From the NCBI GenBank assembly GCA_015680685.1, contig MNCI01020854.1, positions 24,887-88,886 of the forward strand: a stretch of 64,000 bases of DNA. Direction: 5' to 3'. The notes under the pieces were generated by a model. It had not been told where the DNA came from, ran no database searches, and saw nothing but the letters and a program-made list of their open reading frames with translations. The position numbers and the translations under genes are program-made. This DNA comes from Gnetum montanum. Lineage: Eukaryota > Streptophyta > Gnetopsida > Gnetales > Gnetaceae. Position 1 is the first letter of the stretch, and each line of letters begins with the position of its first letter. Below, in pieces: positions 36,559-48,779 of this stretch.

Positions 36559-37668
36559 TGAGGATCATTGAACTTAGAAGGCGGGGAATCGTTACAAAAA
36601 CTTGACCCAAAATTATGTGGTTTCCCAACATGGGTACTTCACATTCGAAGGGTAGATCGCTTGCATACCTTTGAACTTTGTTTTTCTCAAAATATGGTGT
36701 GAAGGGTACCACACCCTATACAAGCTCTAAGCTCCACTTTCAAGTGATTCATTGTTTCAAATCCACTTAACTTGGATAGGTATTGACAAGCTTAGAATGT
36801 GATTTCAAGGATCCCATAACCTTTACAAGTTGAGCTCTGCTCCAGAGTGTTGTGACACTACACCAATCACTCAATCCAACTAGATCCTGACAAGCTCAAT
36901 GATGATGCCTTTTTGCAAGAAGTGCATCAACCCTAGTAGGGCAACAAGAAAGATAAACAAAAATTACAATGAAAGGATGCACCTGATTTTCTAGTCCTTG
37001 TACTTTGAGTCATAGTACACCAAAATCACTACAAAAGTACAAATGAGAGTATAATGAGGTACACAAATACAAAAGAATAAAGTGCACAATAATTGCTTGC
37101 TGTTGATACTTTCTTGTTCAAAAACTTGCATAATGCTCAAGAAAATGAAATCTTTTTATAGCCTTGAAGTTTCCAAAATCACCTCAAAATTTATGCAAGA
37201 ACTATCTAATGACTAGTAGAGACATCTTCTTCAAGATTGAGACATATCTTTACAATAGATTCCAATTTAAGTGAAATGCCTCTTCTTCATAGGAGACATC
37301 TTTGAGGAGATGTCTTCATGGAGACATCTTTATCTAAAAGGAGACATCTCCAATTTCTTAGAGACATCTTCCCTGGGCCTTTTGCACTTCAATCAAAACT
37401 TTTTCTGCTTCTGGGACATTTCTTTGGATCTTTTGCACTTTAACTAAGACGCCTTTTGCTTATGGGAGATGTCTTCTCTACATTTGAACTCTTGATCCCA
37501 AGGCTTTCTCTTGATCATCAGAGAATATTTTCTTAGCTTGAATTCTTCTTTATTTGTCCATGCTCCCTTGAATCCTTGTCCACGTTTTTGTCATACAAAC
37601 ACAATAGCCACACAAACATTCTTGTTCTTCATTTTCCTTAAGGTCTTCACATACCCAAAGGTCAAAAA
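36559..37668 (-). repeat. 5' LTR of the minus-strand copia element
   Basis: About 1110 bp, alignable with the solo LTR at 6752-7880 along its length. At 37205-37480 it holds some eight to ten copies of an AGACATCTCC-like motif in both orientations, matching the GAGATGTCT cluster in the solo copy. The outer end is approximate (GGTCAAAAA here, TGTCAACA in the solo copy). Confidence 0.8.
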
Positions 37669-37744
37669 TTACCATGTTAAAACTTTTGCAAAATAAAAGG
37701 TCATTACATTAACTAAGGTTGGATCAAAATTAGTTTTGAAATAA

Positions 37745-39458
37745 TACATGGACAAGCTTCACAAACAAAACAAATTACTTTCTCATCATCTCAAAAGAAT
37801 ACTCAAGAAGAAGAGCTAGAAAATTATGCAACATTCAATTCAATGAAAGAAATAAAGCAAGCTTTTTGGATTATAGATAGTGGATAATCAAATCATATGA
37901 CACCCTATAGAAATTATCTTCTAAATTACAAAAAAAATAATAGTCTTGGCAATATCAAAATTGGAGATGGAAAATACTTAGTTATAGAAGGAATACAAGA
38001 TTGTGTAGTTAAACTAAACAATGGATAAAAAGTTACCATTTCCAATAGGTATCATGTTAAAAATATTTCCAACCCTCTCATCCCTCTTGGACAAGTCTCT
38101 AATGTAGGAAATAGTATTAGTTTCAAGAGTGATTTTGGCATTATCAATAGATCCAATTGTGAAGAAATCATGAAAATCAAAGCCTTGAATAACAAAATAT
38201 ATTGCCTTAAATGCAATTATCTCAATGAAAAAGAAGACATCATAAGAAACCATACTAATGAAAATTACATTCTCACAATAGAAGCTAATCACAAAGATGA
38301 AGTTAAGGAAAAGGATAATGAGGATTTCAACAAATCTAGAGTTTGGTACAAAAGGCTTGGTCATAACTCCTATCAAAAAATTGAAAGAATGATCAAACAG
38401 GAAAAAGCTACAAGAATAAAAAATTTAGATATTCCTTAAGATAAATGTAAGACTTGCATACCAAAAAAGAAACTAATTCTCTTCACAACTCTCATATGAT
38501 AAAAAATAAAAAACCATTTAATCTTCTACACATGAATCTTGTTGGGCCAATGTCCACTATTTCAATAGAAGGGACAAATTATTTCATGCTTATAGTAGAC
38601 AACTACTCAAGATAAACTTAGACTTACAATCTAAAGAAGAAGGATGAAGACATCAAATATTTTGAAACTTTCCATAAATCGATTAAAATCTCCACGAATG
38701 TCAAGATTAAGGCCATTAGATTATACAAAGGAGCTAAATTCATAAATAAAGAATTTGAAAAGTTCTATAAAGAAAATTATATCTTGCATTAGATCACATG
38801 TGGATATAGACCATAATTAAATAGAGTAGTTGAAAGAAAGAATAAAACAATACAAAGCTTGATAAGGTGATTACTAAAGCATGCCTCACTACCTAACTAA
38901 TATTGAAGTACTACGGTTATAACTACTTATTACATTTCTAATTGAATCATCATCAAAAGCAATGAAGACGTATCTCCATATGAAGTTCTATATATCAAAA
39001 TTCCTAACCTAAGTCTTATGAGAATATTTGGATGTCATTGCTATGTAAAGACCCTAGAATAATTCATTGAAAAACTTGAAGACAAAGGAAAGAAATGCAT
39101 CTTGCTTGCTTATGATTCTTATAATAGCGGATACAACTGCTATGATCCAATGAATTAGAAATGACATGTTTTAAGAGATGTTATGCTTGATGAGACAAAT
39201 TTTGATCTAGGTGATTTTTTAAAACAATAAGAGAAATCAAACACATCAAAATTCAGAACATTAGGTTCAAACATACCATCCTTGCACTCAAATGCTAGAC
39301 CCAAATTTTGAAAGAAGAACCACAAGATCTCACAATATTACAAATATGACATATCTCGTAGTCTTAAGTAAACTAACTAATGTTAATGAAGCATGAAATT
39401 AAATGTCTATAAAGAAGCCATGGACAAAGAGTACAATTCCATCCTAAGAAATGACACA
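37745..39458 (+). pseudogene. copia pol, first half: protease and integrase
   Basis: One + frame with scattered stops shows the protease motif WIIDSG near 37867-37884 followed by SNHMT, the GAG-pre-integrase block VWYKRLGHNSYQKIERMI (about 38340-38400) with CKTC, integrase with LVGPMSTISIEGTNYF (about 38540-38590), KAIRLYKGAKF and VVERKNKTIQ (about 38825), and the C-terminal GCHCYVK region. It stops at 39458 within codons reading RNDT, and resumes at 44799 with DLLEKPKNKN. Gag and 5' LTR are missing to the left. Confidence 0.8.
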
Positions 39459-40035
39459 TGATGTAATGTCCCCATTCCCAAATGATGTTGCTGCATAAAA
39501 AAGGTGGTGTCTCTTCGTAACAAGTGTCATGATTATCGTAACAAGACCTGAAAGGAGAGTTATAATTGAGGGCCAAAAGGGCATGTTGTAATAATAGACA
39601 TGTATATTAAGGTGACCTTTGGGGGTTTTACCTAAGGTGTTTATACCCAAGCATTAGAGGTTGTATCAACATGTGGTTGCAGAGCTGGTAAAGGCAAGTA
39701 ACAAGAGCTGGGTACAATGAAACAGGAAGAGGACTAGCCATCCCTTTTGGCTAGATGTAGGCCTAACCATGGTGGCATTGCTGAATATACTTTAAGAGAT
39801 AAATGCCAAAGGAAGAAAATCCCAAAGAATACTTAGAGCATGATCTAGGTACATTATTCCACATTAATAAAACACTTTCTCTTCTCTTTTTCTTTCTACA
39901 TTTTCCTTGTTATTTTCTTTATTCTTAATGTCAAATGTTACATATATTTGGCATTTGTTATGTTAGCTTATTATGTATAATGTCTAATATAATGTATATT
40001 TGATATTTTTCACAACATCTAGGAATGGGATGTCA
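39459..40035 (+). repeat. 5' LTR of family A element
   Basis: Starts TGATGTAATGTCCCC and ends GGAATGGGATGTCA. It aligns with 44222-44794 and with the split copy 56015-56269 plus 63257-63584. The ends TGTCCCCATTCC and GGAATGGGATGTCA form an imperfect inverted repeat. Confidence 0.85.
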
Positions 40036-40038
40036 CAT

Positions 40039-40050
40039 TTGATATTGGAG
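40039..40050 (+). other. degenerate primer-binding site, initiator-Met tRNA
   Basis: TTGATATTGGAG differs from TTGGTATCAGAG by three transitions. The second family A copy has TTAGTATTAAAG at the same place, also different from the canonical site only by transitions. Both copies together support an original Met-tRNA site. Confidence 0.65.
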
Positions 40051-42559
40051 TAAACCACAACCCAAGGGCCAATCAAAATCATGGATCAACTACAATCCAA
40101 TGATAAATCAAAGAGCCATGACCAAGGGAGAGTCATGGACCACCACCAAATGCATTAGATGTCCAAAATGATCCATACCCTACCAACTAGTATTCCATCA
40201 ATAATATTAGTGATCAAGGCATTCGATCCTCATCAAGATTCATTAATTACAAGAGACATTGGTAATACAAGGATACACCAATCCACATAACTTTTACCCA
40301 TCTTGTAGTTATGCTAGATTGTTAATTGATTAAGGTCATTGTTAAGTTCCTACCAAAAGGTTAGTGACCATGGCCCAATTTGATCTTATCTCCTTTACAA
40401 CTTATTGGCATAAGCACCTAACCCTTGTAACTTGGCATTAATCATCTCACCTAAGACCTATGTATTAGCAAATTTAAGGGATCAAATCTAGCCATAAGAT
40501 CATTTTATCCCTACCCAATTAATAAGGATTATTTTCATGAAGACTTATAAGGAAATAAATACTCAATATATAATGTTGTGATGTCTTTCTTATCCTTAAT
40601 ACCTAGGGCTTAATCTTGATGGAATAAGATAGGCTTATATTATACTTGCCAAGTCATAAGATAAAAATATTATGTTATTGGATTTAATGCTTGGTATATC
40701 ATTTATAATTATCTGAGTTATCTTGGAAGTCCTTAGGTTGCCCATACATTAGCCTAATAATCTCAGTTTGGCAAGAAGATCTATTTTGATCATTTCAAAT
40801 CCTAAAAATCCAACTTAATTTTGAAACCCTGAACCATGTCCAATGCATAGTATTCATCAAGACAAATCCAATAGTACAAATTTCACTTCAATAATAATAA
40901 TATCATCATTTAAGTTATCTTATTATGCATGCATTATAAAATAATAATAAATTATTAAAATAATTATTTTAAAAATTAATTAAAAATTTATTATTTAATT
41001 AATAGATCTTAAAAAAAAGCTTTCAGGCTAGGACTCGAACCCAAGACCCCATAAATGTTTAAAAAAATTTGCAATGGCCTCTGCAGCCCTTGCATGAGGT
41101 CATCCACTGGCCCATTAAGGGTCATGCAACCTTTAGTTACCTGCCTGTAACCACAATGTCCCAGCTCTATACACCACCTTGTTTAGCCCCTTGCCATGGC
41201 ATGCTATCATTGCTGCCTCTCCTATCTCCACCACCACTATCATGTGTCACTTTTTTGTGCAATCCTCCTATAATTACAGTAATGTAGAAACCCTTGTCCA
41301 TAGCTGCAATCATGGGCTGCTCCTATCATTTTCATGTTGCTTACCATCGTGCAGCATTTGTCCCAGTTCATGGCCTCCATCACAAACAAAGAAGTACAAA
41401 TAATAATCATAATAATAAATAGAAATAAAAATTTGCAAGTGTCATGAGGCACCATGTAGGAGGATCACACAGCCCCATTAAGGATCCTATAATGGCCTCC
41501 TTGCCACCTACGTTGCCATCGCACACTGCTCCATAGTGCCACCATTGTTGGTTGCTCTACCACCTGCCACCCATGTTCCTACACAAGAAAGCCTTGGCCA
41601 TGTACCGTTCTCTACATTTTGTGTCAATTTTTCTACATTTTTTGCGAGCCCTAATAGTAGGCCACTAAGTCCTATTAGGTAACAATGCTTGCTACTACTA
41701 CAAAAACCCTTGCATGCCTGTTGACACTACAAAAACCCTTGTTTGCCTACAACCACTGCATCACCGTCCTCCTCACCGCTATGCCACCATTGCAAACATT
41801 GATAGTTGATAGAAAAATTCAAAAATTGGAACACAAAAAATATTTTTATAAACAAGAATTAGCATGCTAACAACATTTGAAATAAGAATTCCATAATTAA
41901 GTGCACTTGCCTTAGAAGTAGTATTTGGATGGATGATTTCTTGAGATGTCTCATTTTTTGTGTTCAAAATATTGAATGTTAAAAAGCCATAATGTTTAAT
42001 TTTGGAAACCATTTTTGACAAACAAAAAGTCTTTTCCTATGGATTTCAACCTCTTGAATATAATGGTGAAGTTAGATTAGCTTCATAGGCTCTGAAAATT
42101 AATTTTAACTCTTTGCCCAACATAGTAACTCAACACTTTTAAAGGCTCAGTTTTTTGCATAACTTGGGCATATAATGTCCTTTTCTAACACATTAATACT
42201 CATTTTTAACATTTTCCAACTATCTAAACTCAATGGTAAGGCTAGATTTATCATCTAAATACTTAATAATTCAATGACACCTCAAACCAAGCCTTTAAAA
42301 GCCATAACTTAGACTAACTAATTATGCCTAACAATTTAATGTTTGGGACTATCAAATTTAACCTCTTAGGCCATCTTGAATGTTAATACTAAGGGCTTAG
42401 CCTTTGTAGATAGGTAATCATAAATACTAACCATAAAGTATGTCATTAGTTACATTGTCAAAGTTAGTGTCTTAAGGGGGGTTGAAAGATCATTAAGAAT
42501 CTAGGTAATATAGTTAGATGTTATTGACCCAAAATTAGTTGATAAATCAATTGTTGAAC
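40051..42559 (+). other. interior of family A element, no known protein
   Basis: The first 400 bases match 63596-64000 of the second copy. At 40880-41010 the sequence is almost pure A and T. At 41040-41800 it turns C-rich, with many CCACC-like and TGCC-like phrases but no conserved frame. A tRNA T-arm-like word occurs on the minus strand near 41030-41050. Nothing resembles gag or pol. Confidence 0.5.
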
Positions 42560-43781
42560 CATAATGATCAAGAAGATATATTTCAATTCATGTTGTAACA
42601 AAATCATATGGCAAAACAACATGGAGAGTCATAATCTTGTTTTGATAAGGTGCATGATACCCATAAAGAGCAATGATCCAAGAGAGAATCCAAGAATGAG
42701 AATGAAAGTTGTAACATACAACATACTTGCAAGAACCATAGCTAGTAAGAAACAACATTTGATATGTCCATCATGGACATTGGACTGACATGAATATCGT
42801 TATCCACGCATCTTAGCAGAGTTACAAGATTTTGATACTAATGTCTTATGCTTACAAGAAGTCTTGCCATGTGAATTCCTATACCAATTTCAATCACACC
42901 TAGAAAAGATGGAATACAAAGTTATTTACAAGAAAAATGGTTCTTGTGGAAGTTCTTCTTTCAAGTCGTACAAATTAGCTTATTGCAAAAATCACAATAT
43001 GAATGGTTACACAACATTTTATAAAGAAGCCAAGTAAAATTTGAGTGGAGTTTAGAAGATATGATTTTTGAAATCCTAGAACTTCAAATCATGGAAACAA
43101 AAGAGCAGTCAAGGTTTTAGAGAAGCCACATAGCTTTGATATTGATACTAAAAACCCATTTATTAGGAAGATATGTATCCATAGTTAACACACATTTAAT
43201 TTTCAAATCAACATGTCTATGTATTAGACTATGTCAAGGGGCATACTTGATTAAGAAAATAGAAGAAAGTTTGAAGAATAAGCTATTCCTAAGCCACATT
43301 GATATTAATATAGTATCATTTTTCCTTTGTGGAAATGTTAATGCAAAATTTTGAATTTTATGGATGTGTAAAGAAATCCTTGGAAGATGAACCTGATATG
43401 AAAAAGCTGTTTCCATCAATTCAACATGAAATTCCATTAGCCAGTGCATATTTTGCTTACTTCAAATCTTCAATAGATAAACTAGATCCCAAAATTCATG
43501 AATAGATGATGTTGATATATAGTACTCATCGAGAACCACAGTTTACCAACTACAGTGCCATGATTAAAAAAGATGGATCAACAACATTTTTCATTGAGAT
43601 CATAGATTATATTTGGTATAATGTCCAATTATTTTGAGTTATCAAGTTACCAGAGGTAATTTCAAGAGAAGAAGTTGAGGAAAAGCAAGATCAAGCCCTT
43701 CCATCCCAAATGAGATCATCCAATCACATATTACTTATGGTAGAACTACAACTACGTCCATTAATTCCTAAGGTTGATTAA
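42560..43781 (+). pseudogene. captured CCR4-like deadenylase gene fragment (EEP family), intronless
   Basis: The + strand reads MRMKVVTYNILARTIAS then CPSWTLD, RYPRILAELQDFDT and VLCLQEVLPCEF (42700-42870), which is the start of the endonuclease/exonuclease/phosphatase domain of CCR4/Nocturnin-type enzymes, with the catalytic Glu in LQEV kept. After a frameshift near 43035 come VSIVNTHLIF (43174-43205), LCGNVNAKF where CGDFN is expected, EPQFTNYSAM and IIDYIWYN (43535-43625), and a final SSNHILLMVELQL where SSDH is expected, ending at a stop at 43779-43781. CCR4-type proteins shorten mRNA poly(A) tails. Stops, shifts and two lost aspartates make it inactive. No introns interrupt it, although plant genes of this family have several, so it was probably copied from mRNA. 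The leucine-rich repeats of yeast CCR4 are absent, as in most plant homologues. Confidence 0.8.
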
Positions 43782-44213
43782 GATTGGGGGGTATCTTAAC
43801 AGTAATTTTATTTTATAATCTTATTATTTTCTTCATTATTTAATTTATATTTTAATTAAATAAGTAACATATCTAAGATAATGCAAGTTGGAAATAAGGA
43901 TTTATTCTACCTTCACTTGGATAACTAGATATGAGTTACACTTGGTGTGACCTTGGTTAGGACTAGTGATTGGTGGTTGGTAGATCTTTAATTCAAATCT
44001 TTTCATCATCTTAAAAAATGAGGTAAGTATTGATAAAATAATATTTAATACTTATATAAATTCTTCTCACTTATATTTTGTTTCTAGAATAAGCAAGAGA
44101 CAACTGCAAACTCAAAGGAGAAATCAAATTATTGGAGCATCGAATCATAAAGGTAGCATTTGAGCTTGGAAAAAGATAGTGAATGTGGACTTATTCAAGG
44201 ATGAATAAAACCT
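43782..44213 (+). other. 3' interior of family A element
   Basis: AT-rich sequence with no gene, from the stop of the captured gene to the purine tract. A run ATTGGGGGGTATC near 43783-43795 looks like an additional purine tract. Confidence 0.45.
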
Positions 44214-44221
44214 AAGGAGGG
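44214..44221 (+). other. polypurine tract of family A element
   Basis: AAGGAGGG stands immediately before the 3' LTR. It gives the element its orientation together with the primer-binding site. Confidence 0.7.
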
Positions 44222-44794
44222 TATATTGTACTTATTTCCAAATGGTATTGCTACATAACAAAGATGATGTCTCTTCATAACAAGTGTCATGATTATTGTA
44301 ACAAGATATGAAAGAAGACTTGGAATTATGACCCGAAAGGACATGTTGTAATAACAAACATGTTTCTTGATGTGACCTTTGGGGATTTAATCTAAGGTAT
44401 TTATACTTGAGCATTAGAAGTTGTATTAACATGGAGTTGCAAAGTTTGTAAAGATGAATAATGAGAGCAATGTGAATTAGGACTAGAAGAGGACTGACCA
44501 TCCCTTCTGGCTGGTTGTAGGCCTGATCATGGTAGCAGTACTAGATTGCCTCTAAAGGATAGATGCTGAAGGAAGAAAATCCCAAGAAACACCCAAATCA
44601 TGATCCAAATACACTATTCCACATCAATAAAGCATTTTTCTTCTCTTTTTCCTTCTATGTTTTTCCTATTATTTTGTTTATGCTTAATGTTGAATGTTAC
44701 ATATATTTGGCATTTTCTATGTAATCTTCTTATGCATAATGTCTAATATAACATATATTTGATGTTTACCATGACATCCAGGAATGGGATGTCA
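44222..44794 (+). repeat. 3' LTR of family A element
   Basis: Aligns along its length with 39459-40035, with a more decayed start (TATATTGTACTTATTTCC). It ends GGAATGGGATGTCA like the 5' LTR. After it the copia frame resumes at once. Confidence 0.85.
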
Positions 44795-46190
44795 CACATG
44801 AGATTTATTAGAAAAACCAAAAAATAAAAATGTTATTGATTGCAAATGGTTTTATAAAAAAATTACAATGGAAATGGAGAAGTAATAACACATAAAGAAA
44901 GACTTGTGATAAGAGGATTCAATAAAAAGAACACATTGATTATGAAGAAATATTTACATCAGTGGCTAGGTTTAATACCATCAAGCTCATTCTCTCTATA
45001 GCAGCATATAAAGATCTAAAGGTTTAACAAATGAATGTCAACTTAGCATTTCTAAATGAATACATCAAAGAAGAAGTATACATATATGAATCCAAAGGTT
45101 ATGTTATCAAAGAAAAAGAGAATAGAATGTGCAAAATCAACAAAGTTCTATATGATCTAAAGTAAGCACCCAGGGCTTGGTTCCAAAGAATTAATAACTA
45201 TCTTACTGGAAATAATTATCAAAGTTGCATGTTTGAACGAACACAATATTTTAAGAATAAAGGAGATGATTTCATCATCATATAACTATACGTAGATGAC
45301 ATTATCTTTATTGCCACTAATAAAAGGCTAGAAAAAGATATCAAGAATCACATGAAAACTAAATTTGAAATGAAGAAACTTGGAAAACTCAAATACTTCA
45401 TAGGAATTAAAGTGAACTATGACATGGAGGGAATGAATATTCATCAAACCAAATACATAAATTCCATCATTAAAAAATTCAATTTAAAGAATGAAAAGCC
45501 AATCATCAATCATTTATCATACAGTTGAAAACTAATCAACAAAGATAAAACTCCTTTCATAGATGCAACGATGTATGGAACCATGATTAACACACTTTGG
45601 TGTCTCTATCATACTAGACCAAATATAGAATATGCAAAATTATACTTATCCAAATTCATTCAAGAGCCAAGAAAATATCATATGAAAATAATTGTGCATC
45701 TCCTTAAGTATGTAAAGGAACTTGCAACTTTGGGATCCAATTCAGTGAATGAGATAATAAATTTCATGCATATTCAAATGATGATTGGATAGGAGAAAAT
45801 TATGATAGAAAATCCACATCAAGAGCTTTCATTATGCATAGAAAAAATCCAATATACTAGAAATCAAACAAACAATTATCCATAAGCTTATCCAATTATG
45901 AAGTAGAATTTATTACTATGGCTAAATGCTTCTAAAATATACTCTAGCTAAATAAACTTCTCTCACACTTAGGATTTGAAGTTTATCTTCTTATAAAATT
46001 GTATGATGATAAGAAAATAGCAATTCAACTTTCCCAAGATTATGTGCATCACAAAAATCCAAACACATTAACATCAAGTATTATTTCATCAAGTAAGAAG
46101 TGAAAGAAGGAACCACCAAACCCATTCACATTAGTTGAAAAGAAATTTATAGGATCAAGTGTCTCAATGAAGGAACCACTAATAAAAAAT
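44795..46190 (+). pseudogene. copia pol, second half: RT and RNase H
   Basis: RT motifs appear in order: DCKWFYKKNYNGNGEVI, HKERLVIRGFN, QMNVNLAFLNEYIKEEVYI, KVLYDLK-x-APRAWF and LYVDDIIFIATN (about 45290-45320), where the catalytic YVDD is preserved. KLKYFIGIKV follows. RNase H is seen from 45540 (HTRPNIEYA) through DRKSTSRAFIM to a region ending near 46190. Stops are present but fewer than in the minus-strand copia at 33-36 kb. No 3' LTR follows. Confidence 0.8.
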
Positions 46191-47000
46191 ATTTTTTCTC
46201 ATAGGATCAAGTGTCTCAATGAATTTATAGGAATTTAAATAATTAAAAAGAAAGAAGAAAGAAAAGATAAATAATGAAGATTGCCTTCCACTCTAAGGAG
46301 AGTTTTATGGCTTTGTAGAGTAGAAGACACTAATTTTTTATTTTCTTATTATATAATAAGAGTTTATTTGAATAAAATATAGAAAATTTCTAGATTTATG
46401 GGTAGATGTAATGTTATTTTGGCCTCTATATATATAATTTTTAAAGTTTTTATCATTAGGACTATACTATATTATTTTTAGTAAATTCTTCCCCACTTGT
46501 CACATAGATATATATATACATCCAATATATCTATTGGAAATTTGGATCATGAAATTATCAATATAATTTCAACATGAATTTTACTATTTCATAATTAATT
46601 CATTAATGTTTTATTAATTTATCAATTCATCAGCAACATTAATGATTATTTACTCAATATTGAAAGTTGAATAGTTAAAATTTGAGACATTCACTATATT
46701 GATCATATATTAATCATTTCACAACATGATTTAATGATTGTAGATTTATTAGAAATATACAATAGGTGGATATGTGAAGATAAAATTTTATTGTAATATA
46801 TATTGAAATTTGAAAGAAAGTAGCTTTATAATTTGGCAAAATTTCTAAATCCCATATTTTTACTAGAATGAATGAAAATTCATGATTACATTATTTTTGT
46901 CTTATCACACAATGATTTGTTGTGATATTAGATTTATTTAAAATCTAATATCTACATGAATGTATAGTTAAAATTTTAACATTAGAAACTTAACATTTGA
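46191..47000. other. AT-rich stretch with a 22-base direct repeat
   Basis: The phrase ATAGGATCAAGTGTCTCAAT occurs at about 46149-46168 and again at 46201-46220, just behind the copia pol. Otherwise AT-rich with no gene. Confidence 0.5.
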
Positions 47001-47009
47001 GTTATCATT

Positions 47010-47640
47010 TCTCAAAGTTGCACGACTACAATTACTACAATTTTTAATAGATTGCAAAGAATATAATATAACCTTAGCTTTTGGATATGTTTTGTGATAC
47101 CTTTTTTTTCAAATTTTAGATAGCTCCCTAAGATTTTTAAAAATACAATTTTTATTAGTTGATTTTTTATGAAGTTAAGATAACTAAGTAATTTTTTCAT
47201 TACCTAACATTCCTTCAAATTTTGTATCATCAATGCTTATTTGAGCTACAAATAAGCATATTCAACTATCATTAATAACCTTTATCTAATATTTTTGTTA
47301 ATTAAAAGCTAAAGAATATATTTAATCTTAGAACTCCTTTCAAACATGATCTGTGTTAACTTCATAGGAAATCTATGTAGGATTCCATCAAAATCTTGTA
47401 GCAAAACTTCTTCTCCTAGGCCCATCCATATCATCACAGGGAAGAAAATGATGTAGAATTTTAGAAATTCTATAGCTTCCCAATGAGCCCATAGCTTTTG
47501 TGGCATCAGGGTGATAACATCAAAGAGAGACTTACTCCTGATGGACCCTAGCTTCCTTCATTTATTCTCTAGAATACTCCTTTCATTCACAAGAAGAAAG
47601 AACATAGGCTTAATAACTAAGATCTTGGATGTTGTATCCC
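47010..47640 (-). pseudogene. unrecognised protein-like remnant
   Basis: A minus-strand frame contains LMPQKLWAHWEAIEFLKF and VLLQDFDGILHRFP (47309-47520), preceded by LVIKPMFFLLVNERSILENK. The amino acid mix (many W, F and charged residues, no low complexity) looks coding rather than random. A second piece follows at 47012-47200. I do not recognise a family. It may be part of a decayed retrotransposon or a host gene fragment. Confidence 0.25.
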
Positions 47641-48779
47641 TACACAAATGAACAAAGTCAAAATCCCCATAGTGTTGAAAACATAGTTTTTAAAATTAAA
47701 TCTTTTAATAACCAAGATTTTGATGATTTTGGTAACAAAATTTTCTAACATCTACATTTGAACTTACTTAAAGTTATAATGTGACATGTAGAAATGTAAA
47801 TACAAAACCTTGACAATCTGCATCGAAAAAATTTTGATGTGATTTGAGATTTCTTCTGATATAACCTTGTCATTAACACTTAGTATTTTTTAAGCATAGC
47901 CTATTAAATGCCTCACATCATGTCCTTTGTGACGAAAAATCCCTATATTTGTGTTTTTTTAAAATTCAAAAGAATTATTACAAATTTCATGGTGCAAACA
48001 TTGATACATATGTACTTCCACTTGCTTAATTTAAAACTTTAACTAGATTTACTTAAAACTAGTTCAAACTTTCAAATTTTTCTATCCTAGCATCGTGGGT
48101 TTACTATTCATTGTAATAGTAACATAAAATCATGATTTCCTTTAAATGAGGTTGCAAATCTACTAAAAACCTTGGGTAACTAACACATTTTTTAATTAGG
48201 ACTTGCAAATCTAAGAAAATTAACACATGCATAAAAATTCTAGCAATAAATCTCAAAATATTCTAAAAACCCTGAAAATCGAGGTTAATAACATGGGGTT
48301 CTTGATCCTCAAACAAAATCAAACTAAAAGCTTAAATCCAAGCTTTAAAATATTGGTTTTAGTATGCACTTTAGAAACTCTTATTATACTCATTCTAAAT
48401 GTTGATGTAGTGGTTTAGAAGTAAGACAAAGAATCAAATTTAACAAGCCCAAATTCAAGGTAATAAAAGGCCATATCTACCTAGGGAAATATAGTAAAAT
48501 CACATATTCAAAGTTGAAATCTTAAGAGAAGATAAAGATCAAATGAAGTCAAAATATTTTTTTTGTAAAACTAGAATCAAAGCCATGTAATTTATAATTG
48601 AATTATTATGCTACATAAGATAAGATACAAAATTCTATTATTTGAACTTTTATTAAAAGACTAATGGATGGATGTAATTATAGAATGACCCCAATTGATT
48701 TTCTACCATATAGTAGTTTAACCAATTTTCATATCTTATTCTTATGAATAGAGGACATTTCATCATCCATCGCTCACTT
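47641..48779. other. AT-rich stretch without a gene
   Basis: No protein-like frame, structured RNA or terminal repeat seen on either strand. Confidence 0.4.

Larger units (their letters stand above)
33134..37668 (-). mobile_element. 3'-truncated copia element (SIRE-like), minus strand
   Basis: Reading leftwards: 5' LTR 36559-37668, primer-binding site 36540-36558, a short gag remnant, protease, integrase, RT and RNase H, then an abrupt end at 33134 in the middle of RNase H. Copia order (integrase before RT) is clear. The 3' LTR is absent here; the only other LTR of this family in the window is the solo copy at 6752-7880, which has its own target duplication and so is a separate insertion. 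Confidence 0.8.
39459..44794 (+). mobile_element. family A LTR element carrying a captured CCR4-like gene
   Basis: Two LTRs (39459-40035 and 44222-44794, about 575 bp) bound a 4.2-kb interior. The left LTR is followed by a degenerate Met-tRNA primer-binding site and the right LTR is preceded by a purine tract (AAGGAGGG), so the element is in + orientation. It sits inside the copia pol; removing it restores the copia frame, and CACA occurs on both sides as a 4-base duplication. I find no gag, RT or integrase inside. Instead the interior holds a decayed, intronless CCR4-like host gene in the same orientation. A second copy of the LTR and the first 400 interior bases is at 56015-64000. Confidence 0.85.

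Noticed and set aside
6752-37668. The copia LTRs at 6752-7880 and 36559-37668 as the two ends of one element
   Set aside because: They have the same family and orientation, but 6752-7880 has its own perfect target duplication on both sides, so it is an independent solo LTR.
40880-41010. AT-rich block as an origin or matrix attachment region
   Set aside because: Composition alone is not evidence; nothing else in the block supports such a function.
41040-41800. C-rich stretch as a captured proline-rich host gene
   Set aside because: Frames change every 70 codons or so and no domain or conserved repeat can be seen; composition alone gives the impression.
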